NCBI RefSeq assembly: GCF_000331005.1
Contig: NZ_AEJB01000209.1
Coordinates: 1-54,297, forward strand
Direction: 5' to 3'
DNA length: 54,297 bases
Origin: Streptomyces turgidiscabies Car8
GTDB taxonomy: Bacteria; Actinomycetota; Actinomycetes; Streptomycetales; Streptomycetaceae
This document shows positions 37,146 through 46,587 of the stretch, in pieces. The position numbers were made by a program, and so were the translations under genes. Each line of letters starts with the position of its first letter. The stretch's first letter is position 1. Below the pieces are notes generated by a model, which ran no database searches, was not told the origin of the DNA, and saw only the letters and a program-made list of their open reading frames with translations.

Positions 37146-37712
37146 GACAGGCCACCCAGTGCCCCGCGGCGACACGGCCACTCATTGGGATGAGCGAACA
37201 GAGATCGCTTCGTAAGGACACGTCGGCGTGGTCGTCTGCAGGGTCCAGAAGACCGAACGACGAAGGGGGCTCGGGTGCCCGAGCTGTGGGCGGGAACGGA
37301 TGCCGGCAAGGCCGCGCATCACTGCACGGTGATCGACTCGGACGGCACCAGGCTGTTGTCGCGCCGGGTCCTCAACGACGATCCGAGCTGCTGGAATTGA
37401 TAGGCGACGTCCACGCGCTGGCCGAGGACCGCCCGGTGACCTGGGCAGTCGATTTGAACGCGGGCGGGGCCGCACTGCTGACCACCCTGCTCACCAGCCA
37501 CCGTCAGCGCCTGCTCTACATTCCAGGCCGCACCGTCCACCACGTCTCCCACAGCTACCGGGGCGATGGCAAGACCGACGCGAAGGACGCCTGAGTGGGA
37601 TGAGATCTCGGTCGACCTGAAGATCCTCACGGCCCGACGCTACGACTTGGCGGCGGATCGGACCCGCGCCATCAACCGGCTTCGGGCTCAACTGCTGGAG
37701 TACTTCCCCGCA
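37146..37712 (+). pseudogene. IS110-family transposase remnant, copy B
   Basis: After the leader, GTG 37275 begins PELWAGTDAGKAAHHCTVID with the RuvC-like first Asp. The frame shifts near 37385, then continues ELLELIGDVHALAEDRPVTW and SHSYRGDGKTDAKDA. After a stop and internal loss it resumes in another frame as DEISVDLKILTARRYDLAAD and RAINRLRAQLLEYFPA. It is cut at 37713 by another IS end. Only the N-terminal catalytic region of IS110 is represented, broken three ways. Confidence 0.75.
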
Positions 37713-37733
37713 CTAGGCCGTGTCCAGTGAATC
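37713..37733 (+). repeat. Solitary IS end (CTAGGCCGTGT type)
   Basis: CTAGGCCGTGTCCAGTGA at 37713 shares its first 11 bases with the ends of the IS5 element at 17963-19302. It cuts the IS110 remnant exactly where homology stops. No matching opposite end was found before the etf genes, so the rest of this element is deleted. Confidence 0.55.
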
Positions 37734-37759
37734 GTTCGGAACGTGGCTAACCTTCTGCC

Positions 37760-38287
37760 GTGGACCTCTACTTCGATCCGGTGCCTCTGCTCAACGACGC
37801 ACGCGGAGCGTTTCTGGGGCGGTGGTCGGAGTGGAAGTGGCTCAACGCACCCGGACCGTTCTACGGAGCCGAGACCGACAACTGCGGTACTGGCCGTATC
37901 CATGCCCCTGGGCTCGTGCTCTACGAGGCCGACTACTTCACCGAATACGTGTACCGGCAGCCCCGGACGCCGGAGGAGCTTCAGCAGCTGGTCGACGCAG
38001 CAGAAGCTGAGGCCTTCTCCGGCTACGGCTGTGACGGCGACACCCACTGGACACCGGAAGCGGTCCGGGAATGGTGGCACGACCGAGGGCGGATCAGAGA
38101 GTACCTGGCAAACCGGCGAGCCGACTGGGAGGCCGACGACGCGAAGGCAGGGCAAGGTGTGGCTGCCGCTGCCATGAAGTACGCGGCCTACCTCGACGGC
38201 GATCTGGCGGCGCATCTCCGTGTCTATCTCTTCTGGCTTGAGGAGCAACGCTCTCCCACAGCTGCGGACCGACTGCCGCAGCTCTGA
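37760..38287 (+). CDS. Hypothetical 175-residue protein next to an IS end
   Basis: GTG 37760 lies only 47 bases from the solitary IS end. The acidic, Trp/Tyr-rich protein (YFDPVPLLNDARGAFLGRWS, ADYFTEYVYRQPRTPEELQQ, CDGDTHWTPEAVREWWHDRG) has helical character and no recognised domain. Its placement mirrors the passenger gene of the intact IS5 element, so it is probably cargo of a related, now partial element. No clear ribosome site is seen; it may be leaderless or read from an IS-end promoter. Confidence 0.55.
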   Translation: MDLYFDPVPLLNDARGAFLGRWSEWKWLNAPGPFYGAETDNCGTGRIHAPGLVLYEADYFTEYVYRQPRTPEELQQLVDAAEAEAFSGYGCDGDTHWTPEAVREWWHDRGRIREYLANRRADWEADDAKAGQGVAAAAMKYAAYLDGDLAAHLRVYLFWLEEQRSPTAADRLPQL

Positions 38288-38307
38288 CGGCGGTGACCCA
38301 TCAGGCA

Positions 38308-38805
38308 CCGCGGAGTTGGACTTGACGGTGATGATCGGGACGCCCCGAGTGACCCTGGCCTTGACCGTGTAGCTGCCGGCGAACACCGACTGGGTGGTCA
38401 CCGGGCCGTCGTCTCCGGCCTCGATGTCGATGGCGTCGGTGATCAGCCCGGAGCCGGTCAGAATCGCGAGGCGGCCGGCGACCTCCTTGCCCTCGGCGGA
38501 TGAGGCGATCAGTACCGCGCCCACGCCACCGGACTGCGAGGTTCTCTCCACGAGTTGCTGGAGCGCCTCGGCCTTCGGTGCCACCAGGTAGCCCTTCAGA
38601 CCCTCGTTGTCGACGATGTACACCCGCTGCGCGCCGTACCGCTTGACGGCATCGGCGACCTCCGCCCCTCGGCCCTCGGACCGATGAACACCGCCGACGC
38701 CTCGCCTATGCGCGCCGCGAGCGTGAGCATCTCGTACGTCGGCTTCTTGATCGCCACCCCCTCAGGAACGGCGACGTGGTCGACGACCACCAGGATCTCG
38801 GACAT
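38308..38805 (-). pseudogene. etfA: Electron transfer flavoprotein alpha subunit, frameshifted and truncated
   Basis: The start is a normal EtfA (MSEILVVVDHVAVPEGVAIK, AARIGEASAVFIGPRA). Near 38665 the frame shifts; GAEVADAVKRYGAQRVYIVD and QSGGVGAVLIASSAEGKEVA continue in the other frame to TVKSNSAVPDG. The C-terminal FAD-binding half is absent, replaced by DNA joined to the passenger gene. EtfA/EtfB carry electrons from dehydrogenases to the respiratory chain; this copy cannot work. Confidence 0.75.
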
Positions 38806-38852
38806 GGATGCACTCTCCGCAATCTATCGTCGGATGACTCGGACGGACTTGC

Positions 38853-39245
38853 CTAGACGAACTTGTGGGTGGCGAGGAAGTCAGCCAGGGCCTCGGCACC
38901 CGAGCCATCCTCGTCCTTGACGATCTCGCCGGCCTCACGCGGCGGACGCGCGGTCGTCTCCTCAACCACGGTCCACGCCGCGGAAAGTCCCACATCGCCG
39001 GCGTCGACCCCGATGTCGGACAGCGTCAGGATCTCCACCCGTTTCTTCTTGGCCGCCATGATCCCCTTGAACGACGGGTACCGCGCCTCACCGGACTGAT
39101 CAGTCACCGACACCACCAGCGGCATTGCTCCATCGACCACTTCGGTCGCGACATCGCCGTCGCGCTGGATCCGCACCTCGACACCCTGCGTCTCGATTTT
39201 CGAGGCCAAGGTGAGCTGAGGCAGCGACGGGCCTTCCCCCGTGAA
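38853..39245 (-). pseudogene. etfB: EtfB, C-terminal fragment
   Basis: The text LTLASKIETQGVEVRIQRDG, SVTDQSGEARYPSFKGIMAA and the end DGSGAEALADFLATHKFV match the C-terminal half of electron transfer flavoprotein beta. It is separated from its N-terminal half by the IS3 element. The distance to etfA is 47 bases in operon order. Confidence 0.8.
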
Positions 39246-39265
39246 GGTGGGCACGCGGTTATTGA

Positions 39266-40162
39266 TCACGCGGCGAGCGTGATTTTAGCGGTGTGGTGTC
39301 GGTGTTCGTATTCGTTGGGGCTGAGTTGGCCGTTGGCGGAGTGCCGGCGGCGGGTGTTGTAGCGGGTCAGCCAGGCGAAGACCGTCCTTCTGCAGGTGCC
39401 CGCATCGCCGTAGTCACCGGCGCCCTGGAGGGTTTCGCGTTTGAGGGACGCGTGGAAACTCTCGCAGGCCGTGTTGTCCGCGCTGGTGCCGACCGCGCCC
39501 ATCGACCGTATGACCCCGAACTGGTCGCAGAGGCCGGCGAAGGCCCGGGAGCCGTACTGGGCTCCGTGGTCGGAGTGGAACACGGCGCCGTCCAGGCCGC
39601 CGCGGGTCGCGGCCGCCATCCGCAGTGCGTCGGCGACCAAACTCGTGCGCATGTGGCCGGCGATGGACCAGCCGACGACCTTGCGGCTGAAGCCGTCCAG
39701 CACGGTCGCGAGATAGAGGAACTCTCCGTTTTTCAGGGGGAGATAGGTGATGTCGCCCATGTATTTCCGCCCCGGCTCGATGGCGGTGAAGTCCCGCTGG
39801 AACAGGTCCGGGACCGGTGAGGTGGCCGGGTCCGGGACGGTGGTGCGCACGCGTCTGCGCAGGCGGATGCCAGTGATGGAGAACGTCCGCATGAGGCGGG
39901 CGATGCGCTTTTCGTTGACCAGCCGTCCCTTCTCGCGGAGCTCGGCCGTTATCCGCGGGGAGCCGTAGGCACCCCCGGACTCGCCGTGGACCGCGCGGAT
40001 CTCCCCGGCCAGGATCCGGTCCTCGTGCTGCCGGGCGGCCCTCGCCTCGGCGCCGGCGAGCCACTTGTAGTAGCTGGACCGGTTCACGTCCAGGACCTGG
40101 CAGAGCCGCTTCACCTCGTAGGTGTCCCGGTGGTCGTCAACGAACTGGAAGCGGCTGATCAC
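39266..40162 (-). CDS. IS3-family transposase OrfB
   Basis: The 298-residue integrase-like protein has an HTH_21 region (VNRSSYYKWLAGAEARAARQ, GAYGSPRITAELREKG) and an rve core with catalytic acids in YMGDITYLPL, FHSDHGAQYGS and DNTACESFHASLKRE, a complete DDE set. Its ATG overlaps the OrfA stop by four bases, allowing coupling or frameshifting to an OrfAB fusion. It appears intact. Confidence 0.9.
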   Translation of the reverse strand: MISRFQFVDDHRDTYEVKRLCQVLDVNRSSYYKWLAGAEARAARQHEDRILAGEIRAVHGESGGAYGSPRITAELREKGRLVNEKRIARLMRTFSITGIRLRRRVRTTVPDPATSPVPDLFQRDFTAIEPGRKYMGDITYLPLKNGEFLYLATVLDGFSRKVVGWSIAGHMRTSLVADALRMAAATRGGLDGAVFHSDHGAQYGSRAFAGLCDQFGVIRSMGAVGTSADNTACESFHASLKRETLQGAGDYGDAGTCRRTVFAWLTRYNTRRRHSANGQLSPNEYEHRHHTAKITLAA

Positions 40163-40503
40163 CAGTTCGTCTCTCCGGCGAAATACTTGGCCGCCTTGCG
40201 GAGGATGTCCCGCTCGGTGGCGAGCTTGCGCTCACTCGCCTCGAGTTCGGCCACTCGGGCCTCCAGCTGCCGGACCCGCTCGTCCGGATCAGCAGACGGT
40301 GCCGTCTCCCGGGGCTGGGAGCCCGTCTTCGCAGGCGTGGCGGTGATGCCACGGCGTTCGCGGTCCCGCAGCACCCACTCCCGCAGGGTCGCCCGGTTGA
40401 CGCCCAGGTCAGCGGCGATGCTCTTGTAGGTCGCCCCGGGTGTGGACTCGTACAGGGCCACGGCATCGGCCTTGAACTCGTCCGAGTAGTCCTTCATCGC
40501 CAT
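40159..40503 (-). CDS. IS3-family OrfA (HTH protein)
   Basis: The OrfA protein of 114 residues has a Tnp_1-type HTH (DYSDEFKADAVALYESTPGA, YKSIAADLGVNRATLREWV) and a leucine-zipper-like C-terminus (VRQLEARVAELEASERKLA). Start ATG 40503 (MAMKDYS) or 40497 is equally possible; the open frame extends to the element's end. Confidence 0.85.
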   Translation of the reverse strand: MAMKDYSDEFKADAVALYESTPGATYKSIAADLGVNRATLREWVLRDRERRGITATPAKTGSQPRETAPSADPDERVRQLEARVAELEASERKLATERDILRKAAKYFAGETNW

Positions 40504-40558
40504 CGGCGGTCTTCTCGCTTCCTCCGGATCAAGCAGATCCAGTATCAGCGTGCCCACC

Positions 40559-41017
40559 ACTCAGGGGGAGGCCAGACAGCCGCTGGGCCAGCATCGCCGG
40601 CACCACGCTCATCGAACCGTCAGTGGACGCCATGCCGCACATCACCAGGTCGTACGGCATGCCTCCGTCATCAGCGCCGCCACCCCATTGCACCGCCTTC
40701 GCCAGTACCAGCGACGTGGCGATCGCGTCGGAGCCCGCGACCGCGTCGTCCTGGACGTGCACGCCGTTGTCAGCACCCATCTGCAGCGCCTTGCGGACCG
40801 CGTCGACGGCCTGTTCGGGGCCCACGCACAACACAGTCACCTCGACGTCGTCGGGGCTTGTGGCCTTCTCCTTGAGCTGGAGCGCCTGCTCCACGGCGTA
40901 CTCGTCGAGCTCGGACAGGAGTCCGTCCACGCCCACGCGGTCGACGGTCCTGTCGTGCTGGAAGTGCCGGTTCCCGGTGGCGTCAGGCACATACTTCACA
41001 CAGACAGCGATCTTCAT
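40559..41017 (-). pseudogene. etfB: EtfB, N-terminal fragment
   Basis: MKIAVCVKYVPDATGNRHFQ, the long SELDEYAVEQALQLKEKA motif and DLVMCGMASTDGSMSVVPAM are characteristic of actinobacterial EtfB. The frame enters the IS3 element at 40558 and stops within it. With the downstream fragment it once made a full protein of about 270 residues. It lies 128 bases after the flavin oxidoreductase in operon order. Confidence 0.82.
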
Positions 41018-41145
41018 TGGGTCCTGCTTCCTGATGTTCATGGACTGCGCATAGGGCGCGCCGCCACGGCATGCGGGACGATGTCACGTGCAGTCACATG
41101 GGCGGCGCTGCGCGCCCTGGGGGTCCAGCTCCTGCCCTACACCTG

Positions 41146-43119
41146 TCAGATCTCGCGACCGGCCTGATGCCCCTGGACGATGGCGATCTCGATGTCCCGC
41201 GGCTGATAGCAGTCACCGATCGCCTGGACATTTGGGTGCTGCTTCGCCAGCTGTCGGTAGAGCGAGTCGTCGGCGATGCCGCCGGCGGCTACGACGACGG
41301 TGTCGATGCCCTCGATGCTGTCGGGCTCCCAGGTGACGACATTGAACGTGGTGATCGAGCCGTCTTCGATCTCGTGGATGGAGGTGTGGGTCCGCAGTTC
41401 GACTCGTGGGCTGTTCATGAGCACTTCGAGCAGATGGTGTCTCGCCGGTGACGGCATTTCGGGGGCCACGGTCTCCATCCCGGTCACGAACCTGACGTTG
41501 TGTCGCTTGGCGGCGAGGTGGTCGGCTGTGGTGGCCCCTTCTGCACGGCCGCCGACGTCGAACACGAGCACGTTCCTGCCGGCAACGGTGTCGTCCGCGA
41601 GAACTTCTCGTGCGGTGCGCACGTGCGGGAGGTCCGCGCCGAGCAGCTCCGGAACGAAGGGCGTGGACCCGGTGGCGACGAGGATGACATCGGGAGACTC
41701 GGCCAGGACGGTCTTCGCGTCAGCCTCTACACCGAGTCGAACATCCACCCCGAGCTTCGGCAGCTGGCGTTCGAACCAGAGGATGACCTCCTCGAAGTTG
41801 CCGCGCTTCGGTGTCATCATGACGAGGTTGACCTGGCCGCCCATGCGCTGGTCTCGTTCGAAGAGGACCACGTCGTGTCCCCGCATGGCAGCGGTGCGGG
41901 CGGCTTCCATGCCGGCCGGCCCGGCGCCGACGATGACGACCCGCTTCGGTTCGTCAGCAGGCTCCAGTTCTCCCCACGCCTGCTCCCGGCCGGTGACGGG
42001 GTTGTAGATGCATCCGACGCCAAGGCCCTTGTCGACATGGCCGACGCAGGACTGGGTGCAGGCGATACAGGTACGGATGTCGTCGGTGCGGCCTTCCCGC
42101 GCCTTGTTCGGGAAGTGTGGGTCGGCGATGAGGGTCTTCGCCATGCCGACGATGTCGAGTTTTCCGTCGGCGACGCACTGCTCAGCGAAGGCCGGCGAGT
42201 CCTGACGACCCGCCCCGATGATCGGCAGTTCGATGCCTGCGTCCTTCATGGCTTCGGACAGGTGGACGAAGGCCCCGGTCTCGAAGTAGTGGCTGGGCCA
42301 GTGCGCGCGACCGCTTCGGGGGATGGAGGTGATGGCCTGCCAGACGCTGATGTAGTCGACGAGTCGCTCCGCTTCGAGGATCTTCGCCAGCTCGACGTGC
42401 TCGGGCAGACTCATGCTGTAGTCCACACCGTCGTCGTAGAGTCGGACGCCGAGAATCCGGCCCTTGCCGATGCCTTGGCGCGTCACCTCGATCACTTCGT
42501 TGAGGAACGTCATCCGTTCACGCAGGTCATCGCCGCCGTACCTGTCGTCGCGGCGGTTGCCGTGCGGATGCAGGAAGTTCGCGAACAGGTAGTCCATGCC
42601 GATGGACAGCTCGATCCCGTCGAAGTCGCAGCGACGCATACGGTCCGCGGCGGCGCCGAACGACTCGACGATCCCTTCCACCTCGCCGGTCGACAGTTCG
42701 TGGGGCATGAACAGGGGCACCGAATAGTCGGGGGTGGGGACGGGCGAGGGGGCGACGATGTCACGGCGAAGGAATCCCGCGTGATCCATGAGGCGACGTC
42801 CACGGTGACCGAGCTGCGCGATGAGGGGGACGTCGAACTCGTGGCACCCGTGCGTCATTTTGCTGAACGCGTCCATGGTCGCGTCGCTGTAGGTGGCCAG
42901 CGAGAGTGACGCGTCGCCGTCGTAGACGGGAACCGTATGCCCGGTGACGATGGCACCGGCACCGCCCTTGGCTCGTTCGCGAACGTAGTAAGCGTAGGCA
43001 TCGGTCGGGGTGCCGTCCCCCAGTTGGAAGTGTGCGGCGTGACCGGTGTTCATGATCCGGTTTTTCAGGGTGTATGGACCTACCTGAATCGGGTTGAACA
43101 GGTTCGGGAAGTCCGTCAT
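41146..43119 (-). CDS. FMN/4Fe-4S/FAD oxidoreductase (2,4-dienoyl-CoA reductase/TMADH type)
   Basis: The 657-residue protein has an N-terminal FMN-binding OYE barrel (LFNPIQVGPYTLKNRIMNTG, AQLGHRGRR, FLHPHGNRRDDRYGG). A 4Fe-4S site CIACTQSC plus a downstream Cys in GVGC follows, then an ADP/FAD-binding fold (VVIVGAGPAGMEAARTAA). This is the architecture of trimethylamine, dimethylamine and histamine dehydrogenases, betaine demethylases and dienoyl-CoA reductase. TMADH-type members pass electrons to ETF, and etfB/etfA follow directly, favouring a dehydrogenase or demethylase feeding ETF. The substrate is unknown. Since ETF here is broken, function would need another acceptor. Confidence 0.86.
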   Translation of the reverse strand: MTDFPNLFNPIQVGPYTLKNRIMNTGHAAHFQLGDGTPTDAYAYYVRERAKGGAGAIVTGHTVPVYDGDASLSLATYSDATMDAFSKMTHGCHEFDVPLIAQLGHRGRRLMDHAGFLRRDIVAPSPVPTPDYSVPLFMPHELSTGEVEGIVESFGAAADRMRRCDFDGIELSIGMDYLFANFLHPHGNRRDDRYGGDDLRERMTFLNEVIEVTRQGIGKGRILGVRLYDDGVDYSMSLPEHVELAKILEAERLVDYISVWQAITSIPRSGRAHWPSHYFETGAFVHLSEAMKDAGIELPIIGAGRQDSPAFAEQCVADGKLDIVGMAKTLIADPHFPNKAREGRTDDIRTCIACTQSCVGHVDKGLGVGCIYNPVTGREQAWGELEPADEPKRVVIVGAGPAGMEAARTAAMRGHDVVLFERDQRMGGQVNLVMMTPKRGNFEEVILWFERQLPKLGVDVRLGVEADAKTVLAESPDVILVATGSTPFVPELLGADLPHVRTAREVLADDTVAGRNVLVFDVGGRAEGATTADHLAAKRHNVRFVTGMETVAPEMPSPARHHLLEVLMNSPRVELRTHTSIHEIEDGSITTFNVVTWEPDSIEGIDTVVVAAGGIADDSLYRQLAKQHPNVQAIGDCYQPRDIEIAIVQGHQAGREI

Positions 43120-43256
43120 GTCTGAGTCCTGGGTCTTGTACGCGGGTCAGGTTACGAGTGCGCGCGATGGGGGCGCACTCGGTCCCTCGAGGTGTCCTGC
43201 GGCCCGGATTCGGGTGCCCGGGTCGTCGTCAGTGGGTCGGTTGCGCTGCTGGACGG

Positions 43257-44906
43257 CTAACCAAGACTGGCCGCTCCCACGCGGGGCGTGAGGTTGAGTT
43301 CGTCGTCGCTCGGGGCGTACTGCCGTGCCTTCTCGGCCGGCAGTCTCGTCCTGATCGCCAGGTAGTAGACCGCGAGACTGAAAGCAACCACGACTGCGGT
43401 GTCCCAGAAGGGGAACGACAGGTAACCCAGGCCGCTGGGGTGGGAGGCTTGGCCGAAGGTGCCCATGTAGCTGATGGCCGCTGTCCCCAGGATCCAGACC
43501 CAAACCCACCAAGAGGAGCGGAAGTCGAGGTCGGGCCGCTCCTCGGCCTGCTGGAAGGCACGATTGATGAAGAACACCGCGTAGCCGATGGCGATGGCGA
43601 CGAAGACCTTCCAGTCCGTTTCCCAACCGGTCCAGTACACGAGCAGGTTGGCTGCGGCGAAGCCCAGAGGCGCCCAGAGACCAGCCGGTCTGAGGCGGAA
43701 CGGACGGGCCGCGTCGGGGAACGAGCGCCGGAGCGACCCGAGCGCGATGGGAACGCCTGCCCACAGCATGGCCGTCGCGGAAGTGAGGAATCCGAGGAGG
43801 GACTGCCAGCTCGGGAACGGCAGCAGACACAGCAGGCCGACCACGAAACTGATGATCACGCCGATGACGGGGACGCCGCGCTTGTCGACGCGGGTGACCA
43901 CTTCGGGAATGTACCCGTTCCGCCCCATCCCGTAGGTGACTCGCGCGGTCGAGGTGACCTAGGCGATTCCGTTGCCGGACGGGGAAACGACGGAGTCGAT
44001 GTAGACGATCGCGGCAATCAGGCCCAGGCCAAGAGACGTGGCCAGAGCCGCGAACGGGCCCGTGGTGACGTCGACGCTGGTTGCTTCCCAGCCGTGCGCC
44101 AGTTTCGCGGGCGAAAACGCGCCGATGTACGCGACCTGGAGGCCGATATAGAGGATCGAGCAGACGACAAGGGAACCGAGGAGCGCGAACGGGATGTTCC
44201 GGCCGGGGTTCTTGGTCTCGGCGCCGAGCTGAACGGCCTGCTCGAAGCCGGTGTAGGCGAAGACGATGCCGCCGATGGCGACAGCGGCCAGCACGCCGTG
44301 GAAGCCATAAGGCGCGAATCCGTGAGAGTGGAAGTTCGACGGTTGGAAGCGGGCGAACAGGATAGCCACGATGACCAGCACGATGGTGCCGACCTTCCAC
44401 CAGGTGATCGCGTTGTGCACTCGACCCAGGGCCTTGATCGCGAACAGGTTGAGCACGACGAAGATCGCCAACAGTGATATGGCGACGACATAGCCGAGCG
44501 AGGTAAGGGTCCCGTCGCCGTCGAACAGGTTCAGGTGCGTGTAACCCTCGGCATAGCTGAGGACTCCCTGAACCTCGATGGGGGCGGTCGCCGCTCCGTA
44601 GATCCAGGCCATCCAGCCGATACCGAATCCGGCGAGGGTACCGTGGGAGTAGTGGACGAACCGGGCCGAGCCTCCGGCCACGGAGAACATCGCGCCCAGC
44701 TCAGCATGGTTGAAGGCGATGAGGACGAGAATCGCGATCGCGACGAACCAGGCGATCAGCGCCGCGGGGCCGGCGATCGCGGCAGCGTTCATCGCACTGA
44801 ACAGCCACCCCGTTCCGATGATCGAGTTGATCGTGATCTGAAGGATGTTCATGCGGGACAGTTGGCGCTTGAGGCCATGGTCGGCTACATCGGTACTCGC
44901 ACTCAC
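43257..44906 (-). pseudogene. APC-family amino acid/amine permease with in-frame amber codon
   Basis: The 549-codon transporter has the APC N-terminal motif (ILQITINSIIGTGWLFSAMN), about 12 hydrophobic segments and GGIVFAYTGFEQAVQLGAE. The frame is open from GTG 44906 (AGGAGA upstream) except for TAG at 43959-43961, after SPSGNGIA. The same frame continues VTSTARVTYGMGRNGY to 43257; a Tyr is expected at the stop, so TAC or TAT probably mutated to TAG. It heads the operon with the flavin oxidoreductase and would import its substrate. The break lies about two-thirds through and should abolish transport. Confidence 0.75.
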
Positions 44907-45231
44907 GCTGTCTCCTGGTCGCTCGTGGTGAGGTGGGGCTGAGTTGGCTCGCGATTTCGGTACACGACGTGACGGGCAAGCGGTCGCGCACTGTGGGCAC
45001 AGGACGGTTCGACGCGGTTCTTCACGCGCTTCGCGGACATCCAGTCCCCGGGCCCTCGATCAGCGTGCGGCCAAGTGACGCACGTCCCGCTCTCCAGGTA
45101 AAGCGGGGAAATATGGATGGAACCATGAAGAAATACTTCTTGATCTGCCCGAGGCCCCACACCTGGAATCTGTTGACCGACGTTCGGCGTGACCATGTGG
45201 GCGCCGTTCGCGGTCTTCGTGTTGTGGGGTT

Positions 45232-45268
45232 GAAAGAGCCCCGCCAGGTGTTCCTGTGCGGGGCTTTC
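45232..45268 (-). terminator. Rho-independent-type hairpin
   Basis: GCCCCGC at 45238-45244 with CAGG, a TGTT loop, CCTG and GCGGGGC to 45264 form a stem of about 11 pairs with one bulge, flanked by A and T runs on both sides, so it can act in either direction. It immediately follows the end of the minus-strand fragment at 45273 and insulates the permease operon. Confidence 0.65.
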
Positions 45269-45272
45269 GTGA

Positions 45273-45473
45273 TCACTCCGGCGCCAGGGTCAGCGCGTTG
45301 ACCTCGTGGTCAGGGTCGTGCCGAGTCGGTGGTCGTTGTGCTGTCACCTCGGACACGGGGGTGCGGGCGCCGCTCTCGTCGACGAAGGCCTTGCCCTCGG
45401 ACAGCGCGGCGAGCAACGCCTGCCTCGCGAAGGTCCACCGCTTCCACGGCGAGGTCATCGGACACCGGACCAT
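45273..45473 (-). pseudogene. 3' end of an unidentified gene
   Basis: About 60 codons (WTFARQALLAALSEGKAFVD, SGARTPVSEVTAQ) lead to a stop at 45273 followed at once by the hairpin, as expected for a true gene end. Nothing upstream continues it in any frame; the plus strand 45450-45640 carries other debris. I do not recognise the family. Confidence 0.3.
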
Positions 45474-45663
45474 GCTGGATCACACGGCTCCCCGGCCGTT
45501 GCCGCGGATGCGCGATATCCGCCAACTCCTCCGCACGACTGGACACACCATCCATCCCACCGACCAGCAACTCACCACCCTGGAGCACCTCTACGACCGT
45601 GCGAGCACGGAGGCATCACGGTCTCACCGAAGATCAGGACAGCGAGTTGATGACCTGCGGGCC

Positions 45664-46587
45664 CTAACGGTCGCCAATGCTGGGCCTGCTGTGTCGGTAG
45701 GCCTCTCGGAGCGCCCCGCGCACGGCGACGAGCGCGGGATTGCGGTGTGAGCCGGCCCGGCAGGTCGTGACGATCTGCCGTACGTGCGAGGCCGCCATCT
45801 GGCGCAGATGGAATCTTGGTTCGCGGTCGAACCATGTGAGGTCCGGCAGGAACGCCACCGCGTGGCCGCTCGCGACGAGTTGCGCTTGCACCAGTACGTC
45901 GGGGGTTTCGTGGGCCACTCTCGGTTCGAAGCCGGCTTGGCGGCAGGTGGCCATGGCCCAGTCGCGCCCTGGACTGCCTTCCGGTTCCAGAACCCAGGGA
46001 CAGCGGGCAAGATCGACAAGAGCTACCTCGCCCGGTTGGCGTCCCTCGGGCGGTCGCATGAACGCGACGCGGATGGGATCTTCGGCAACCACATCGGAGT
46101 TCATCTCGCTCGAGCGGCTGGTCGGATAGTCGACGTAGTTTTCACCGCAGACCAGATCGAATTCGCGCGCCAGTAGACCGGGCAGGGCGACTTCGGGCTC
46201 GGCCTGGGTGAGCTGAACCTGTAGTCCGGGGTGGCCCTCCGCCAACGAGGTCAGCATCGCGGGCACGAGCGCAAGCGCGGCGGTCTGGATCGTGGCGAGT
46301 CTGATCGTGCCAAGGACGGTGTCCAGCGACGCAAGGATGTCTGTTTCAGCACGTTCCAGCTGTTCCAGCACGGCGGCTGTGTGAGCGACGAGGATGTGCG
46401 CCTGCTCGGTGAGCCTGATGCGTCGGCCGTCCGGCTCGAAAAGCCTCGTTCCGATCTCCTCCTCGAGCACGGCGAGCTGTTGGGAGACGGCTGACGGGCT
46501 GTAGGCCAGCGCGGCGGCCACCGAGGTGACGGTGCCACGTTGCGCCAGCTCTCGAAGCAACCGCATGCGGTGGAGATCGAACTTCAC
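45664..46587 (-). CDS. LysR-family regulator
   Basis: The 307-residue regulator has the LysR HTH at residues 3-65 (LHRMRLLRELAQRGTVTSVA, YSPSAVSQQLAVLEEEIG, TRLFEPDGRRIRLTEQ) and the two-lobed effector domain (RLATIQTAALALVPAMLTSL, FDLVCGENYVDYP, VARGH-like ASGHAVAFLPDL). It lies between the permease/oxidoreductase operon and the divergent plus-strand catabolic operon, 490 bp from the latter. The usual LysR role as activator of the divergent pathway with a pathway intermediate as inducer is inferred. Confidence 0.85.
   Translation of the reverse strand: MKFDLHRMRLLRELAQRGTVTSVAAALAYSPSAVSQQLAVLEEEIGTRLFEPDGRRIRLTEQAHILVAHTAAVLEQLERAETDILASLDTVLGTIRLATIQTAALALVPAMLTSLAEGHPGLQVQLTQAEPEVALPGLLAREFDLVCGENYVDYPTSRSSEMNSDVVAEDPIRVAFMRPPEGRQPGEVALVDLARCPWVLEPEGSPGRDWAMATCRQAGFEPRVAHETPDVLVQAQLVASGHAVAFLPDLTWFDREPRFHLRQMAASHVRQIVTTCRAGSHRNPALVAVRGALREAYRHSRPSIGDR

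Larger units (their letters stand above)
39246..40558. mobile_element. IS3-family element disrupting etfB
   Basis: The ends GGTGGGCACGC at 39246 and GCGTGCCCACC ending at 40558 are inverted repeats, extending imperfectly inward. The 1313-bp element has the IS3 two-ORF structure on the minus strand. I see no clear target duplication, so a small deletion may have accompanied insertion. Confidence 0.85.

Noticed and set aside
45450..45660. Plus-strand gene opposite the 45273 fragment
   Set aside because: Several frames give partial protein-like text (FHGEVIGHRTMLDH), but none has a start and ribosome site; treated as debris.
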